From Phycisphaerae bacterium (GTDB lineage Bacteria; Planctomycetota; Phycisphaerae; Tepidisphaerales; Tepidisphaeraceae), in assembly GCA_014380825.1 (NCBI GenBank), contig JACMJD010000120.1, positions 1 through 28,718 of the forward strand: 28,718 nt of DNA, in the 5' to 3' direction. The notes beneath the pieces were generated by a model that worked only from the letters and a program-made list of their open reading frames with translations, ran no database searches and was not told the origin of the DNA. A program made the position numbers and the translations under genes. Positions 22,182 through 28,718 of the stretch are shown here, piece after piece (within the stretch, counting starts at the first letter, position 1; each line of letters opens with the position of its first letter).

Positions 22182-22904
22182 CTACTGGGTGCCTGACGCA
22201 TTCGGGTCCGCGCGTCGCTCGCCGTACCACAACTCCAGGCCTTTTCGCTGGCGGACGGATTTCGGGCCGGTCAGCGCGAGGCGGAACAAGAGACCCAGGA
22301 TTTCGAACGCGGAATGCGTTCGCATTTTTCGGCCTGACGTCGTCACGCATTCACGAAGGACGACGAATTTTCCCACCCGGCCCAGCGCGCGGCTCATGGC
22401 CGTTTCTTCGGCGGCGAACAGCCGTTCGTTGAATCCGCCAACCGCATCAAACGCGTCGCGCGTGCAGTAGAGGAAGCATCCGCTGGCCAGGCTCAGCGCG
22501 CGGTAGAGCGGGAAGCTGATCGCGCCGATGATTCGGCCGTACAGCGGTATCTGGCCATCAAACTTGAACCTGCACCCGCCGCCCACCGCGCCGGCTCGCA
22601 TCGCGTCGACCGCGGCGCGAACGGCCTCGTGCGTGACGACGGTGTCCGCATCGATAAAAAAGAGAAGCTCGCCGCGAGCGTCTCGCGCGCCGGCGTTGCG
22701 CGTCGCGGCGATCTGACGATGATTCACCGACACAACACGAGCGCCGAACTCTTGAGCCACGCTTGCGGTGCCGTCGGTCGATGCGTCGTCGGCCACGACG
22801 ATCTCAAATGCTTCACCCAGCACCCGCCGCGCATCGTTTAGCGCCGCCAACGTGCGCGGCAAATGTAACGCTTCGTTGTAGGCCGGAATGATGAACGAGA
22901 TCAC
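22182..22904 (-). CDS. Family 2 glycosyltransferase
   Basis: 240 residues, a single GT-A domain. The start MISFIIPAYNEALHLPRTLA carries the nucleotide-binding strand, followed by VADDASTDGT (38-47), the DxD motif FFIDADTVV (82-90; D85 and D87 bind the metal and sugar nucleotide) and an acceptor region with GGFNERLFAAEETAMSRALG, where EE is in the position of the catalytic base region. No membrane anchor is evident, so it is a cytoplasmic or peripheral enzyme. It probably acts on a lipid carrier or glycan precursor, with the sugar unknown. No other glycan gene is nearby. Confidence 0.9.
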   Translation of the reverse strand: MISFIIPAYNEALHLPRTLAALNDARRVLGEAFEIVVADDASTDGTASVAQEFGARVVSVNHRQIAATRNAGARDARGELLFFIDADTVVTHEAVRAAVDAMRAGAVGGGCRFKFDGQIPLYGRIIGAISFPLYRALSLASGCFLYCTRDAFDAVGGFNERLFAAEETAMSRALGRVGKFVVLRECVTTSGRKMRTHSAFEILGLLFRLALTGPKSVRQRKGLELWYGERRADPNASGTQ

Positions 22905-23092
22905 GTTCGGCTCCTCGCGGCGGGGTCTGCCTTCTGCCCGCTGTAACTAATGGCCACAGACGATGCGAACCGGACTTCATTCGCGCGGATAAGAAATACG
23001 TCGAACCATCGCAATAACTACTTGCGGCGCGCGTTCAGAGCGGATGGAACGACGAGGGAAACCTTTACCCATCTGCCTTGGAGGATCATCTC

Positions 23093-23719
23093 ATGTTCGA
23101 CGCATCACTCGAATCACTCGAATCTCGCCGGCTGCTCTCCGTCACGCTTGAACAAGGCGTGCTCACCGTCACAGGCACGGAACAGGCGGATCAGTTGGCC
23201 GTGGGACGCAACCAAACCATGATCGTCGTCAACGACAACGGCACCGCCAGCCAATGGAACCCGGCTGAGGTGACGTCAATCGTAGTGAACGGTCTGGACG
23301 GCAACGATCAAATCGCGATCTTGCCGGGCGTGATCAAGCCCATTGCGATCAACGCGGGCTTGGGCAACGACGCCGTGCAAGGCGGGCCGGGACGCGAACG
23401 CATCTTCGGCGGCGCGGGCGAAGACATGCTCCGCGGCGGCGGCGGCGGTGACCTGATGGAAGGCGGCGAAGACAACGACCGCATCGTCGGCGGCGCGGGG
23501 CCCGACCACATGATCGGAAACGCCGGCAACGATCACTTCGATGCCGTCGACCGCGATCAAGACCTGCTCGACGGCGGCGAGGGTGAAGACTGGGCCCGCA
23601 TCAGCCGCGGCGACCACGCGCGCAACATCGAGCACGTCCTCGTCGTCCGGCCCTCAATGGCCGACGTCGCACCCGCATCATCGGCGGACAAAGATCTGAT
23701 CAACGACTTAATGATTTGA
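23093..23719 (+). CDS. Secreted calcium-binding-repeat protein with LEPR-XLL-like N-terminus
   Basis: 208 residues. GGAGGA lies 7 nt upstream of ATG 23093, one of the clearest ribosome sites in the window. The N-terminus MFDASLESLESRRLLSVTLE matches the LEPR-XLL type of motif (LE-x-R-x-LLS) found at the start of exported planctomycete proteins. Then come short beta repeats and RTX-type nonapeptides of the form GGxGxDxhx: GGAGEDMLRGG, GGGGDLMEGG, GGAGPDHMIGN and LDGGEGEDWA. RTX repeats bind Ca2+ in a parallel beta roll. Only about four full repeats are present and no catalytic domain is seen, so it is probably a small surface or matrix protein. Confidence 0.8.
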   Translation: MFDASLESLESRRLLSVTLEQGVLTVTGTEQADQLAVGRNQTMIVVNDNGTASQWNPAEVTSIVVNGLDGNDQIAILPGVIKPIAINAGLGNDAVQGGPGRERIFGGAGEDMLRGGGGGDLMEGGEDNDRIVGGAGPDHMIGNAGNDHFDAVDRDQDLLDGGEGEDWARISRGDHARNIEHVLVVRPSMADVAPASSADKDLINDLMI

Positions 23720-23734
23720 TCGACCGCAAAAAGA

Positions 23735-23773
23735 AGGGGTCAGAAACCTTTTCGAAAAAGGCTTCTGACCCCT
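23735..23773. repeat. Hairpin repeat after the calcium-binding protein gene
   Basis: AGGGGTCAGAAACCTTTTC (23735-23753) pairs with 23754-23773 with one mismatch and one bulge and almost no loop. It may end the upstream transcript. The GGGGTCAG type of hairpin resembles REP elements moved by RAYT transposases, from memory. The rest of the gap 23774-24078 holds no credible gene. Confidence 0.65.
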
Positions 23774-24078
23774 CTTTCAAAGTCCACCTTTGCAAAGCAC
23801 TGGGAAACCGCCCAGACCGAAGACCGGCATCGGGTCGTCCGCAACGATGCGGACATCCGCGCCGTCTCGCCAGACATTCAACTCGCGATGACCAACCTAA
23901 AGTCCACGAAAATATGGTGACGAGTGATACGCGCACATTGCGGTGCCGATGGACAACAGGAATAGCCTGGCCGAACCGGCCAGACCAAGAATCGATGCTC
24001 GCGATCGCCAAGTCGACATCTGACCGCCATTCCTTCCCGCATTCATACTAACCACCACTTAAGTACAATCCCCTCCGC

Positions 24079-24642
24079 ATGAAGATCTACACCAAAACAG
24101 GCGACGACGGGACGACCGGGTTGATCGGCGGCGAGCGGATCAGCAAGGGCGATTTGCGGATTGATTGTTATGGAACGGTCGATGAGCTCAACGCGGCCGT
24201 CGGGTGGGCGGCGGTGGTTTGTGATGGGTCGATCGGCGTGCTGCTTCAACAGATTCAGCACGAGCTGTTCAATATCGGCTCGCACCTGGCGGTGCCGGAC
24301 AAGAGCCCGGAGCAGAATGATAATGCGCCGTCGGCGACGCCGTTGCCGCCTTTGGATGAGGCGATGATTGCCCGGCTCGAGGCGGAGATCGATTCGGCCG
24401 AGACGATGCTCCAGCCGCTGCGGCAGTTCATCCTCCCCGGCGGCTCGGAAGCGGCGGCGAGATTGCACCTGGTCCGAACGATCTGCCGCAGAGCGGAGCG
24501 TTTAGCCGTCGAGCTTGCTCGCGATCATTCCGTGCCGTCGACGATCGTCACTTATCTGAATCGTTTGAGCGATTGGCTTTTCGTCCAAGCGCGGCTCGCG
24601 AACCAGCAGGCGGGGGTGGGGGATGTGACGTGGAAGAAGTGA
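24079..24642 (+). CDS. Cob(I)alamin adenosyltransferase, PduO type
   Basis: 187 residues. The N-terminus MKIYTKTGDDGTTGLIGGER is the ATP-binding signature of PduO-type ATP:corrinoid adenosyltransferases, followed by YGTVDELNAAVGW (31-43). The C-terminal helices carry ICRRAERLAVELA and YLNRLSDWLFVQAR, with the conserved Arg and Asp residues of the ATP and cobalamin site. A variable segment near residues 80-95 (EQNDNAPSATPLPPLD) replaces the usual short loop. The enzyme attaches the 5'-deoxyadenosyl group to cob(I)alamin, making coenzyme B12 for mutases or ribonucleotide reductase. It stands alone, without B12 synthesis genes nearby, which points to B12 salvage. Confidence 0.93.
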   Translation: MKIYTKTGDDGTTGLIGGERISKGDLRIDCYGTVDELNAAVGWAAVVCDGSIGVLLQQIQHELFNIGSHLAVPDKSPEQNDNAPSATPLPPLDEAMIARLEAEIDSAETMLQPLRQFILPGGSEAAARLHLVRTICRRAERLAVELARDHSVPSTIVTYLNRLSDWLFVQARLANQQAGVGDVTWKK

Positions 24643-24661
24643 TCGGAGAGCAGGCAGAGGC

Positions 24662-24716
24662 CAGTAGGCGGCACGCAGAGAAGAAGCCGCCCTAGTTTTC
24701 TGGCTACCGCCTACTG
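24662..24716. repeat. Imperfect inverted repeat in the 24643-25227 gap
   Basis: CAGTAGGCGG (24662-24671) pairs with CCGCCTACTG (24707-24716), with purine-rich sequence between. It looks like a degenerate intergenic repeat. Confidence 0.5.
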
Positions 24717-24739
24717 TCTACTTCACACAGAAAACAAGA

Positions 24740-24777
24740 ACGCCCCAGCGACCATAGCCCTATGTTCGCTGGGGCGT
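24740..24777. terminator. Rho-independent terminator, probably bidirectional
   Basis: ACGCCCCAGCGA (24740-24751) pairs with TCGCTGGGGCGT (24766-24777) around a 14-nt loop. A T-rich run (CTGTCTTTG) follows on the plus strand, and the reverse direction has AAAACAAGAA before the stem. It likely ends the adenosyltransferase transcript. Confidence 0.75.
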
Positions 24778-25021
24778 CTGTCTTTGTGGTTGTTGACCCG
24801 TTCATTTTGCCGCGCCGGAACCTTTGCAGGCTCGTCGCAGGCTTTTACGGACCAACAACCGAGTTTCTGATCACCAGTACCCGTGACAACCGGGGATCAA
24901 GTTCCAAAAGGGGGATTTGACGCCTCGTTCGGAAAATCCGAATCGGCATCGAGAAACAACGAAGTGTTTTCTCTCCCGTCCTCTCGTCAGATCATTTGCA
25001 CCATCGACTCATAGCCACAAG

Positions 25022-25058
25022 TGCAACGTTGCAAAGGATTTGACTGAGGTCCTATATA
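25022..25058 (+). promoter_or_regulatory. Promoter with overlapping LacI-type palindromic operator
   Basis: TTGCAA (25029-25034) and TATATA (25053-25058) are 18 nt apart. The perfect palindrome TGCAACGTTGCA (25022-25033), with the central CG typical of LacI-family operators, covers most of the -35 box, so a repressor bound there would block transcription. Confidence 0.5.
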
Positions 25059-25064
25059 CTTTTG

Positions 25065-25204
25065 CCCGGGCGGCGATGTCAAACAAATTCGAAGATTTTT
25101 CAGATTTTGTCCATTGCGTTTGCTCAAAAGGGCTTGAATCGCACCGAATCGTGCCCGGAAAAAAAGAAACGCCTCCGAAGCATGGTGCTCCGGAGGCGTT
25201 TTGT
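25065..25204 (+). ncRNA. Candidate small RNA, about 140 nt
   Basis: Begins at the promoter above and ends at a strong hairpin terminator. No convincing gene lies between: an in-frame ATG at 25076 would give 47 residues but reads through the terminator stem. CCCGGG near the 5' end can pair with CCCGG at about 25154-25158, which would close a long hairpin. The type of RNA is not recognised; it does not resemble SRP RNA, tmRNA, 6S RNA or RNase P RNA. Confidence 0.4.
25167..25203. terminator. Bidirectional terminator
   Basis: AAACGCCTCCG (25167-25177) pairs with CGGAGGCGTTT (25191-25201), extended inside by AGCA/TGCT. T-rich tails flank both sides (TTTTG on plus; AAAAAAAG before the stem gives a U-run on minus). 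It ends both the candidate small RNA and the PEP-CTERM gene at 25228. Confidence 0.9.
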
Positions 25205-25227
25205 GTGCATCAAAACTAAGCTCTAGC

Positions 25228-26145
25228 TTAGCGACGACGACGACGGACGGCCATCAGCGCGCCGCCTGCAAGCAGGCTTAGGCTGGCTGGTTCGGGCACC
25301 ACGCCGCCCACGCCCGAGATCGTGAGCGCGTGCGTGAGCTGTGCATTATCCGCCGCGAGGTAGCCGGCAACTTTCGGCTTCATGGTGGCGTCGCCGAACG
25401 CCGGGTCACTCAGGGTGTTGTTGCCACCACCGACGCCGAATTCGACGTCGTTGGCGTTGGCGTTCAGGGCCCAGTTTTTGTAACCGATCGTGGCCGAGCC
25501 ACCATCGTTCTGGTACTGGTTCGGAGCATACTGGGTATCGTTGTAGACGAAGTCGACCAACGAGAGACCCGATGCGATCGTCCTGCCACCGCGAACGATC
25601 ATCTGGAACTGGACGGTGCCAGCGCCCGTGGCGTTGAAGTGATCCTGGCCGGACCACTGGACGTACAGATCGCCGGCGATCACTTGGAATCGCAGCGAAC
25701 CGGCACCACCGGTGGCGGGAGTCGTGTCATCCCAAAGCGGGGCGATGAACTGCCTCGGCCCAAGGCCGCCGTTGCCGGTCGGTGTGCTGAAGCTGCTGTT
25801 TCCGCCGACCATCGTGCCGAAGTCGGTGCGATTGATCGCGCCGACGTCGGTGGCACTGGCGAAGGTGTCCGTGGCGGAGTTGCCCCACAGTGCGCCACCG
25901 TTGTTGCCGAGGCGGATGCTCACGCCGCCAGCGAGCAATTCATTGCCCGCAAAACCGAGGCCCGTGAGGGTCGCACCGGTAATCGTGTGTTCACTGTCGT
26001 CCGCCAACGTTGGCGCCGGTACTGCCGTGCCCGTCACGGAAATATCGGTGAAGGCGACCGTGGACGGATTGATGACGATGGCTGCCTGAGCCACGCCAAC
26101 TAATCCGGCTACCGCGGCAGCCGCTAACAATGCATGCTTGCGCAT
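25228..26145 (-). CDS. PEP-CTERM sorted secreted protein
   Basis: 305 residues from ATG 26145, with GGGAGAA upstream (revised from a frame open to 26226). Residues 1-22 are a signal peptide (LLAAAAVAGLVGVAQA). The mature protein is Gly/Ala/Asn/Thr-rich and beta-strand-like, with TFASATDVGAINRTDFGTMV and QFIAPLWDDTTPATGGAGS, and no catalytic motif. The C-terminus VVPEPASLSLLAGGALMAVR ends in an Arg cluster: PEP motif, hydrophobic span and basic tail, recognised by an exosortase and cleaved during sorting. It resembles proteins with a predicted extracellular or matrix role. The exosortase gene is not in this window. Confidence 0.9.
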   Translation of the reverse strand: MRKHALLAAAAVAGLVGVAQAAIVINPSTVAFTDISVTGTAVPAPTLADDSEHTITGATLTGLGFAGNELLAGGVSIRLGNNGGALWGNSATDTFASATDVGAINRTDFGTMVGGNSSFSTPTGNGGLGPRQFIAPLWDDTTPATGGAGSLRFQVIAGDLYVQWSGQDHFNATGAGTVQFQMIVRGGRTIASGLSLVDFVYNDTQYAPNQYQNDGGSATIGYKNWALNANANDVEFGVGGGNNTLSDPAFGDATMKPKVAGYLAADNAQLTHALTISGVGGVVPEPASLSLLAGGALMAVRRRRR

Positions 26146-26496
26146 CTGTTCTCCCTTAAGGTAAAGCCCTTGACATGAACCGCCGCGTACACAGCCCAAA
26201 CTGCGCAGACCGGTGGCACACATCACGTTTCGCGATCTTGATATGTAAGCGGGAAAGGGGAGAACTCCCCGATCCCATAGCCACCGGCAGATTAATCTGC
26301 GATTGGGACCATTGCCACAGCAAAATCACCTGAATCTCATTAAATTTTTGTGAGATAGAATTCGGTAAAATAGGAAGTTAACAAATGGTGTTTCGGGAGC
26401 GAGTCGAGCGTGAATCCGTCCGCCTTGCGAGCTCTTCGGCGCGGCCCTACCATCCCGCGCGTCACTCGCGCCCAAAGCCCAGGGATGGATGGTTCA
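26146..26496. other. Divergent regulatory gap between the PEP-CTERM gene and serA
   Basis: Holds the promoters of two divergent genes. Visible structures are a short GGGGAG/CTCCCC hairpin (26257-26270), a perfect 12-bp palindrome CAGATTAATCTG (26288-26299) that could be an operator, and an AT-rich stretch (26338-26390). No promoter could be assigned with confidence. The frame open from 26410 in front of serA is probably not translated. Confidence 0.4.
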
Positions 26497-28146
26497 ATGC
26501 AGCAAATACGCGTTCTGGTTGCCGACAAGCTGGCTGACGAAGGCTTGGACTTTCTGCGCTCGCAGCAAGTTCAGTTTGACGTGAAACCGGGGATGAACGA
26601 AGACGAGTTTGCCTCGACGCTCGCCGCCGGAAACTACGACGCGCTGATCGTCCGTTCCGGCGCCAAGGTCACCGCTAAGGTGCTGGCAAACCCTGGCCCG
26701 CTGAAGGCGATCGCGCGCGCGGGCGTGGGCGTCGACAACATCGACCTCGACGCCGCCACCGCTCGCGGAATCCTCGTGCTGAACACCGCCGAAGCCTCAA
26801 CCCTGTCCACCGCCGAGCATGCGCTGGCGCTGATGCTCTCGCTGGCGCGGAAGATCCCGGCGGCCCATGCCTCGCTGAAGTCCGGGCAGCTCGAATGGAA
26901 AAAGCGAAGCCAATATCAGGGCACGCAGCTGGCCGGCAAGACGCTCGGCGTGGTTGGCGTTGGACGAATCGGTCGCACCGTCGCCTCACGTGCGATCGCG
27001 ATGGATATGACCGTGCTCGGATTCGACCCGTTCTTCACCGCACCCACCGCGATGGACGGCAAGGTGAAAATGGTCCGCGATTTCGACGAATTCCTCGCCG
27101 GGCTCGACGTGATCACCTTCCACGTTCCCGGCGGCGAAGGCACGAAACACCTGCTGAATCGCGAGCGATTATTCAACAAGTGCAAGCCCAACCTGCTGGT
27201 CGTGAACGATTCCCGCGGCGAAGTGGTTGATGAATTCGCCCTGGCCGATGCGGTGCGTGAGAAGAAAATCGCGGGAGCGGCGATCGACGTCTATCAGACC
27301 GAGCCGCCTCAAAAGGATCACCCGCTGTTCGGTTTGGAAAACGTCGTCCTCACGCCGCACCTGGGCGCCAGCACCGACGAAGCGCAGACCGCGGTCAGCG
27401 TCGATGCGTGCAAGGCGATCGTCGCGTATCTGAGCAAAGGTGAAATCCGCGGCGCGGTGAACGCGGGTGGGATTCGACTCGACCTGCCGCCGGATGAGGC
27501 GCCGTTCGCGGTGCTTGCCAGTCGGATCGGTTGTTTACTTTCCGCGATGTGCGACGGCGGATATTCGAGCATCACCCTTCGCGCCAGCGGCACCCGCGCG
27601 CCAAAGCTGATGCCGACGCTCCTGCGCCTGGCGGCGGTGGAGCTTTTGAAGCCGCACCTGAGCAATCCGGTCAACGTGATCAATGTCGAGAAGCTGGCCG
27701 CGCAGCGCGGCATCGAGCTCGTGCAAATTCACGAGCCCTCTCCCCCACAAGGTTTAGTCGGCGACATCGTCGGTGTGCGCGCCGACGCACCGAACGGACA
27801 ATCCCACCGCGTGCTGGGCACCGTCTACGCCGACGGCTTCCCGCGCGTCCTGCGCATCGACGGCTGGTCCATGGACATGATCCCCGAAGGTCCGATGACC
27901 CTGATCACAAACAAAGATCAGCCGGGCGTCATCGGCACCGTCGGCAGCACGTTTGGCGATGCGAAAGTAAACATAGCGGACATGGCAATCACGCGCGGGG
28001 ACATGGCACCGGATGGAAGCGCCAAAGCGCTGATGGTCGTGAAAACCGACAGCGAACCGCCGAGCTCGCTGCTCGAGGAACTGCGGAAGAAACCGAACAT
28101 CGTCCGCGTGAAATCGATCACGCTACCTGCGCGAAATCAACCGTGA
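26497..28146 (+). CDS. serA: D-3-phosphoglycerate dehydrogenase
   Basis: 549 residues, the long form. Start at ATG 26497 (also 26485, or GTG 26410) gives MQQIRVLVADKLADEGLDFL. The NAD-binding domain has TLGVVGVGRIGRTVA (149-163), and the catalytic residues are R240 in VVNDSRGEVVDE, E269 in VYQTEPP and H288 in TPHLGAST. The usual NTARGG around the Arg is NDSRGE here, a mild deviation. Residues 330-470 form the extra (ASB-type) domain, and the last 80 residues an ACT domain (MTLITNKDQPGVIGTVGSTF) that binds serine in long-form enzymes. It oxidises 3-phosphoglycerate, the first step of serine synthesis. It stands alone between two PEP-CTERM genes. Confidence 0.95.
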   Translation: MQQIRVLVADKLADEGLDFLRSQQVQFDVKPGMNEDEFASTLAAGNYDALIVRSGAKVTAKVLANPGPLKAIARAGVGVDNIDLDAATARGILVLNTAEASTLSTAEHALALMLSLARKIPAAHASLKSGQLEWKKRSQYQGTQLAGKTLGVVGVGRIGRTVASRAIAMDMTVLGFDPFFTAPTAMDGKVKMVRDFDEFLAGLDVITFHVPGGEGTKHLLNRERLFNKCKPNLLVVNDSRGEVVDEFALADAVREKKIAGAAIDVYQTEPPQKDHPLFGLENVVLTPHLGASTDEAQTAVSVDACKAIVAYLSKGEIRGAVNAGGIRLDLPPDEAPFAVLASRIGCLLSAMCDGGYSSITLRASGTRAPKLMPTLLRLAAVELLKPHLSNPVNVINVEKLAAQRGIELVQIHEPSPPQGLVGDIVGVRADAPNGQSHRVLGTVYADGFPRVLRIDGWSMDMIPEGPMTLITNKDQPGVIGTVGSTFGDAKVNIADMAITRGDMAPDGSAKALMVVKTDSEPPSSLLEELRKKPNIVRVKSITLPARNQP

Positions 28147-28218
28147 AATAGCGGCGAAACGACTCGCGACGGCGTTGAGTCGCGCGTCGATGCGCTGCAA
28201 TTGCATCAGAGCAAAAAA

Positions 28219-28250
28219 ACCCTCGACACCGCACGCGCGACGTCGAGGGT
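28219..28250 (-). terminator. Rho-independent terminator of the minus-strand PEP-CTERM gene
   Basis: ACCCTCGAC/GTCGAGGGT (28219-28227 with 28242-28250) is followed on the minus strand by TTTTTTTGC. It may also end serA, although the plus-strand side lacks a T-run. Confidence 0.8.
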
Positions 28251-28331
28251 CTATCGGGTAGGGATCGATCAGGCGCTCCCCACGCGCTCCATATATCCGC
28301 GTCGCGCCGTTAGGCGCAACGCGGATTCATA

Positions 28332-28718
28332 TCAGGCGCGATTGCGACGACGAGCGAGCAAACCACTCAGCGCCAGTCCGACGACCGCAAGTGACGACGG
28401 CTCCGGCACTGCGTTCACCGAGAAGTTATCGAAGTACGCGACATCCATGCCGCGGCCGTTCACGGTGAAGTTGATGTCCAAGCCGTTATCCGCGGCGGCG
28501 TTCAACGCGCCGGCGCCTTGCGGGACGTTGTTCAAGAAGAACGCGAAGGTGTCGGTGGTGTAGTCCAGCTCCAAGCGATACGTCCCCCAGGCGCCCGACG
28601 CCGGACCAGCGGCTGCCGGCGCGGGCGTGTAGGCGCCGGTGACGTTGGACAGATAGATTGCCGACGTCGTCGGCGCGCCACCGGGGACGGCCGCGATCGC
28701 GCTGCGGGCGACGCTGGC
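28332..28718 (-). CDS. PEP-CTERM protein (C-terminal part, runs off the right edge)
   Basis: The last 128 codons of a secreted protein; the frame is open to the window end. Upstream residues are Ala/Pro/Gly/Thr-rich, followed by YRLELDYTTDTFAFFLNNVP and LDINFTVNGRGMDVAYFDNF, which looks like a lectin- or sandwich-type beta domain. The end is VPEPSSLAVVGLALSGLLAR with RRRNRA after it, the PEP-CTERM sorting signal. Function is unknown. It is on the opposite strand to serA and shares the terminator between them. Confidence 0.88.
   Translation of the reverse strand, partial: ASVARSAIAAVPGGAPTTSAIYLSNVTGAYTPAPAAAGPASGAWGTYRLELDYTTDTFAFFLNNVPQGAGALNAAADNGLDINFTVNGRGMDVAYFDNFSVNAVPEPSSLAVVGLALSGLLARRRNRA

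Noticed and set aside
21715..22470. Several overlapping plus-strand frames opposite and upstream of the glycosyltransferase
   Set aside because: Arg/Ala/Ser-rich products in three phases, without domains. The real gene is on the minus strand.
24917..25219. A 100-codon plus-strand frame in the empty 24643-25227 stretch
   Set aside because: It crosses the promoter and reads through the whole terminator at 25167-25203. No similarity is evident.
1..28718. CRISPR array
   Set aside because: No regularly spaced direct repeats with unique spacers were seen. The repeats present are palindromic or att-type.

Overview
The window looks like the chromosome of a planctomycete, most likely class Phycisphaerae. 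The evidence is two PEP-CTERM proteins, a secreted calcium-repeat protein with an N-terminal LEPR-XLL-like motif, zinc-ribbon and single-span membrane proteins of a type common in planctomycetes, high GC, and many genes without a clear Shine-Dalgarno sequence. No species can be named from sequence alone.

Layout. Positions 1-3476 (minus strand) hold a pectin-use cluster: an SSS transporter, a family 10 pectate lyase and the start of a GDSL/SGNH esterase like rhamnogalacturonan acetylesterases. A Gfo/Idh/MocA oxidoreductase diverges from it (3687-4700). A tRNA-Ser(CGA) at 5068-5154 is the integration site of a 5.7-kb island (about 5141-10882), bounded by a 15-nt direct repeat of the tRNA 3' end. 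The island carries a C-terminal piece of a PglX/DrmMI-like adenine methylase, an N-terminal piece of a PLD-like protein joined to a truncated DUF2779 nuclease, an unrecognised ORF, and a Thoeris pair: an intact thsA (SIR2-SLOG) and a thsB with an in-frame TGA at a conserved Trp. Two small hypothetical genes follow. No integrase gene is visible, so this looks like a decaying defence island.

Positions 11359-14716 hold a planctomycete-type basic protein, a membrane protein, an inositol monophosphatase-family enzyme, a YetF/DUF421 membrane protein and a small membrane protein. Positions 14758-19043 are a partial complex I operon (nuoG, a lipoprotein, nuoH, nuoI) with a 165-nt cruciform repeat just before nuoH. 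The rest of the complex is not here.

Positions 19056-22904 (minus strand) carry a zinc-ribbon membrane protein, a FolD homologue with all three key cyclohydrolase residues substituted, an OmpR/PhoB-type response regulator and a family 2 glycosyltransferase. From 23093 come the calcium-repeat protein, a PduO-type cobalamin adenosyltransferase, a candidate small RNA with a promoter and an overlapping LacI-like palindrome, a PEP-CTERM protein, serA, and the 3' end of a second PEP-CTERM gene.

The most interesting items are the decayed Thoeris island with its att repeats and candidate integrase arm sites, the catalytically altered FolD, and the candidate small RNA at 25029-25204. I did not find a clearly new multi-gene system. 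The least explained coding sequence is the ORF at 7152-8081, next to Thoeris.
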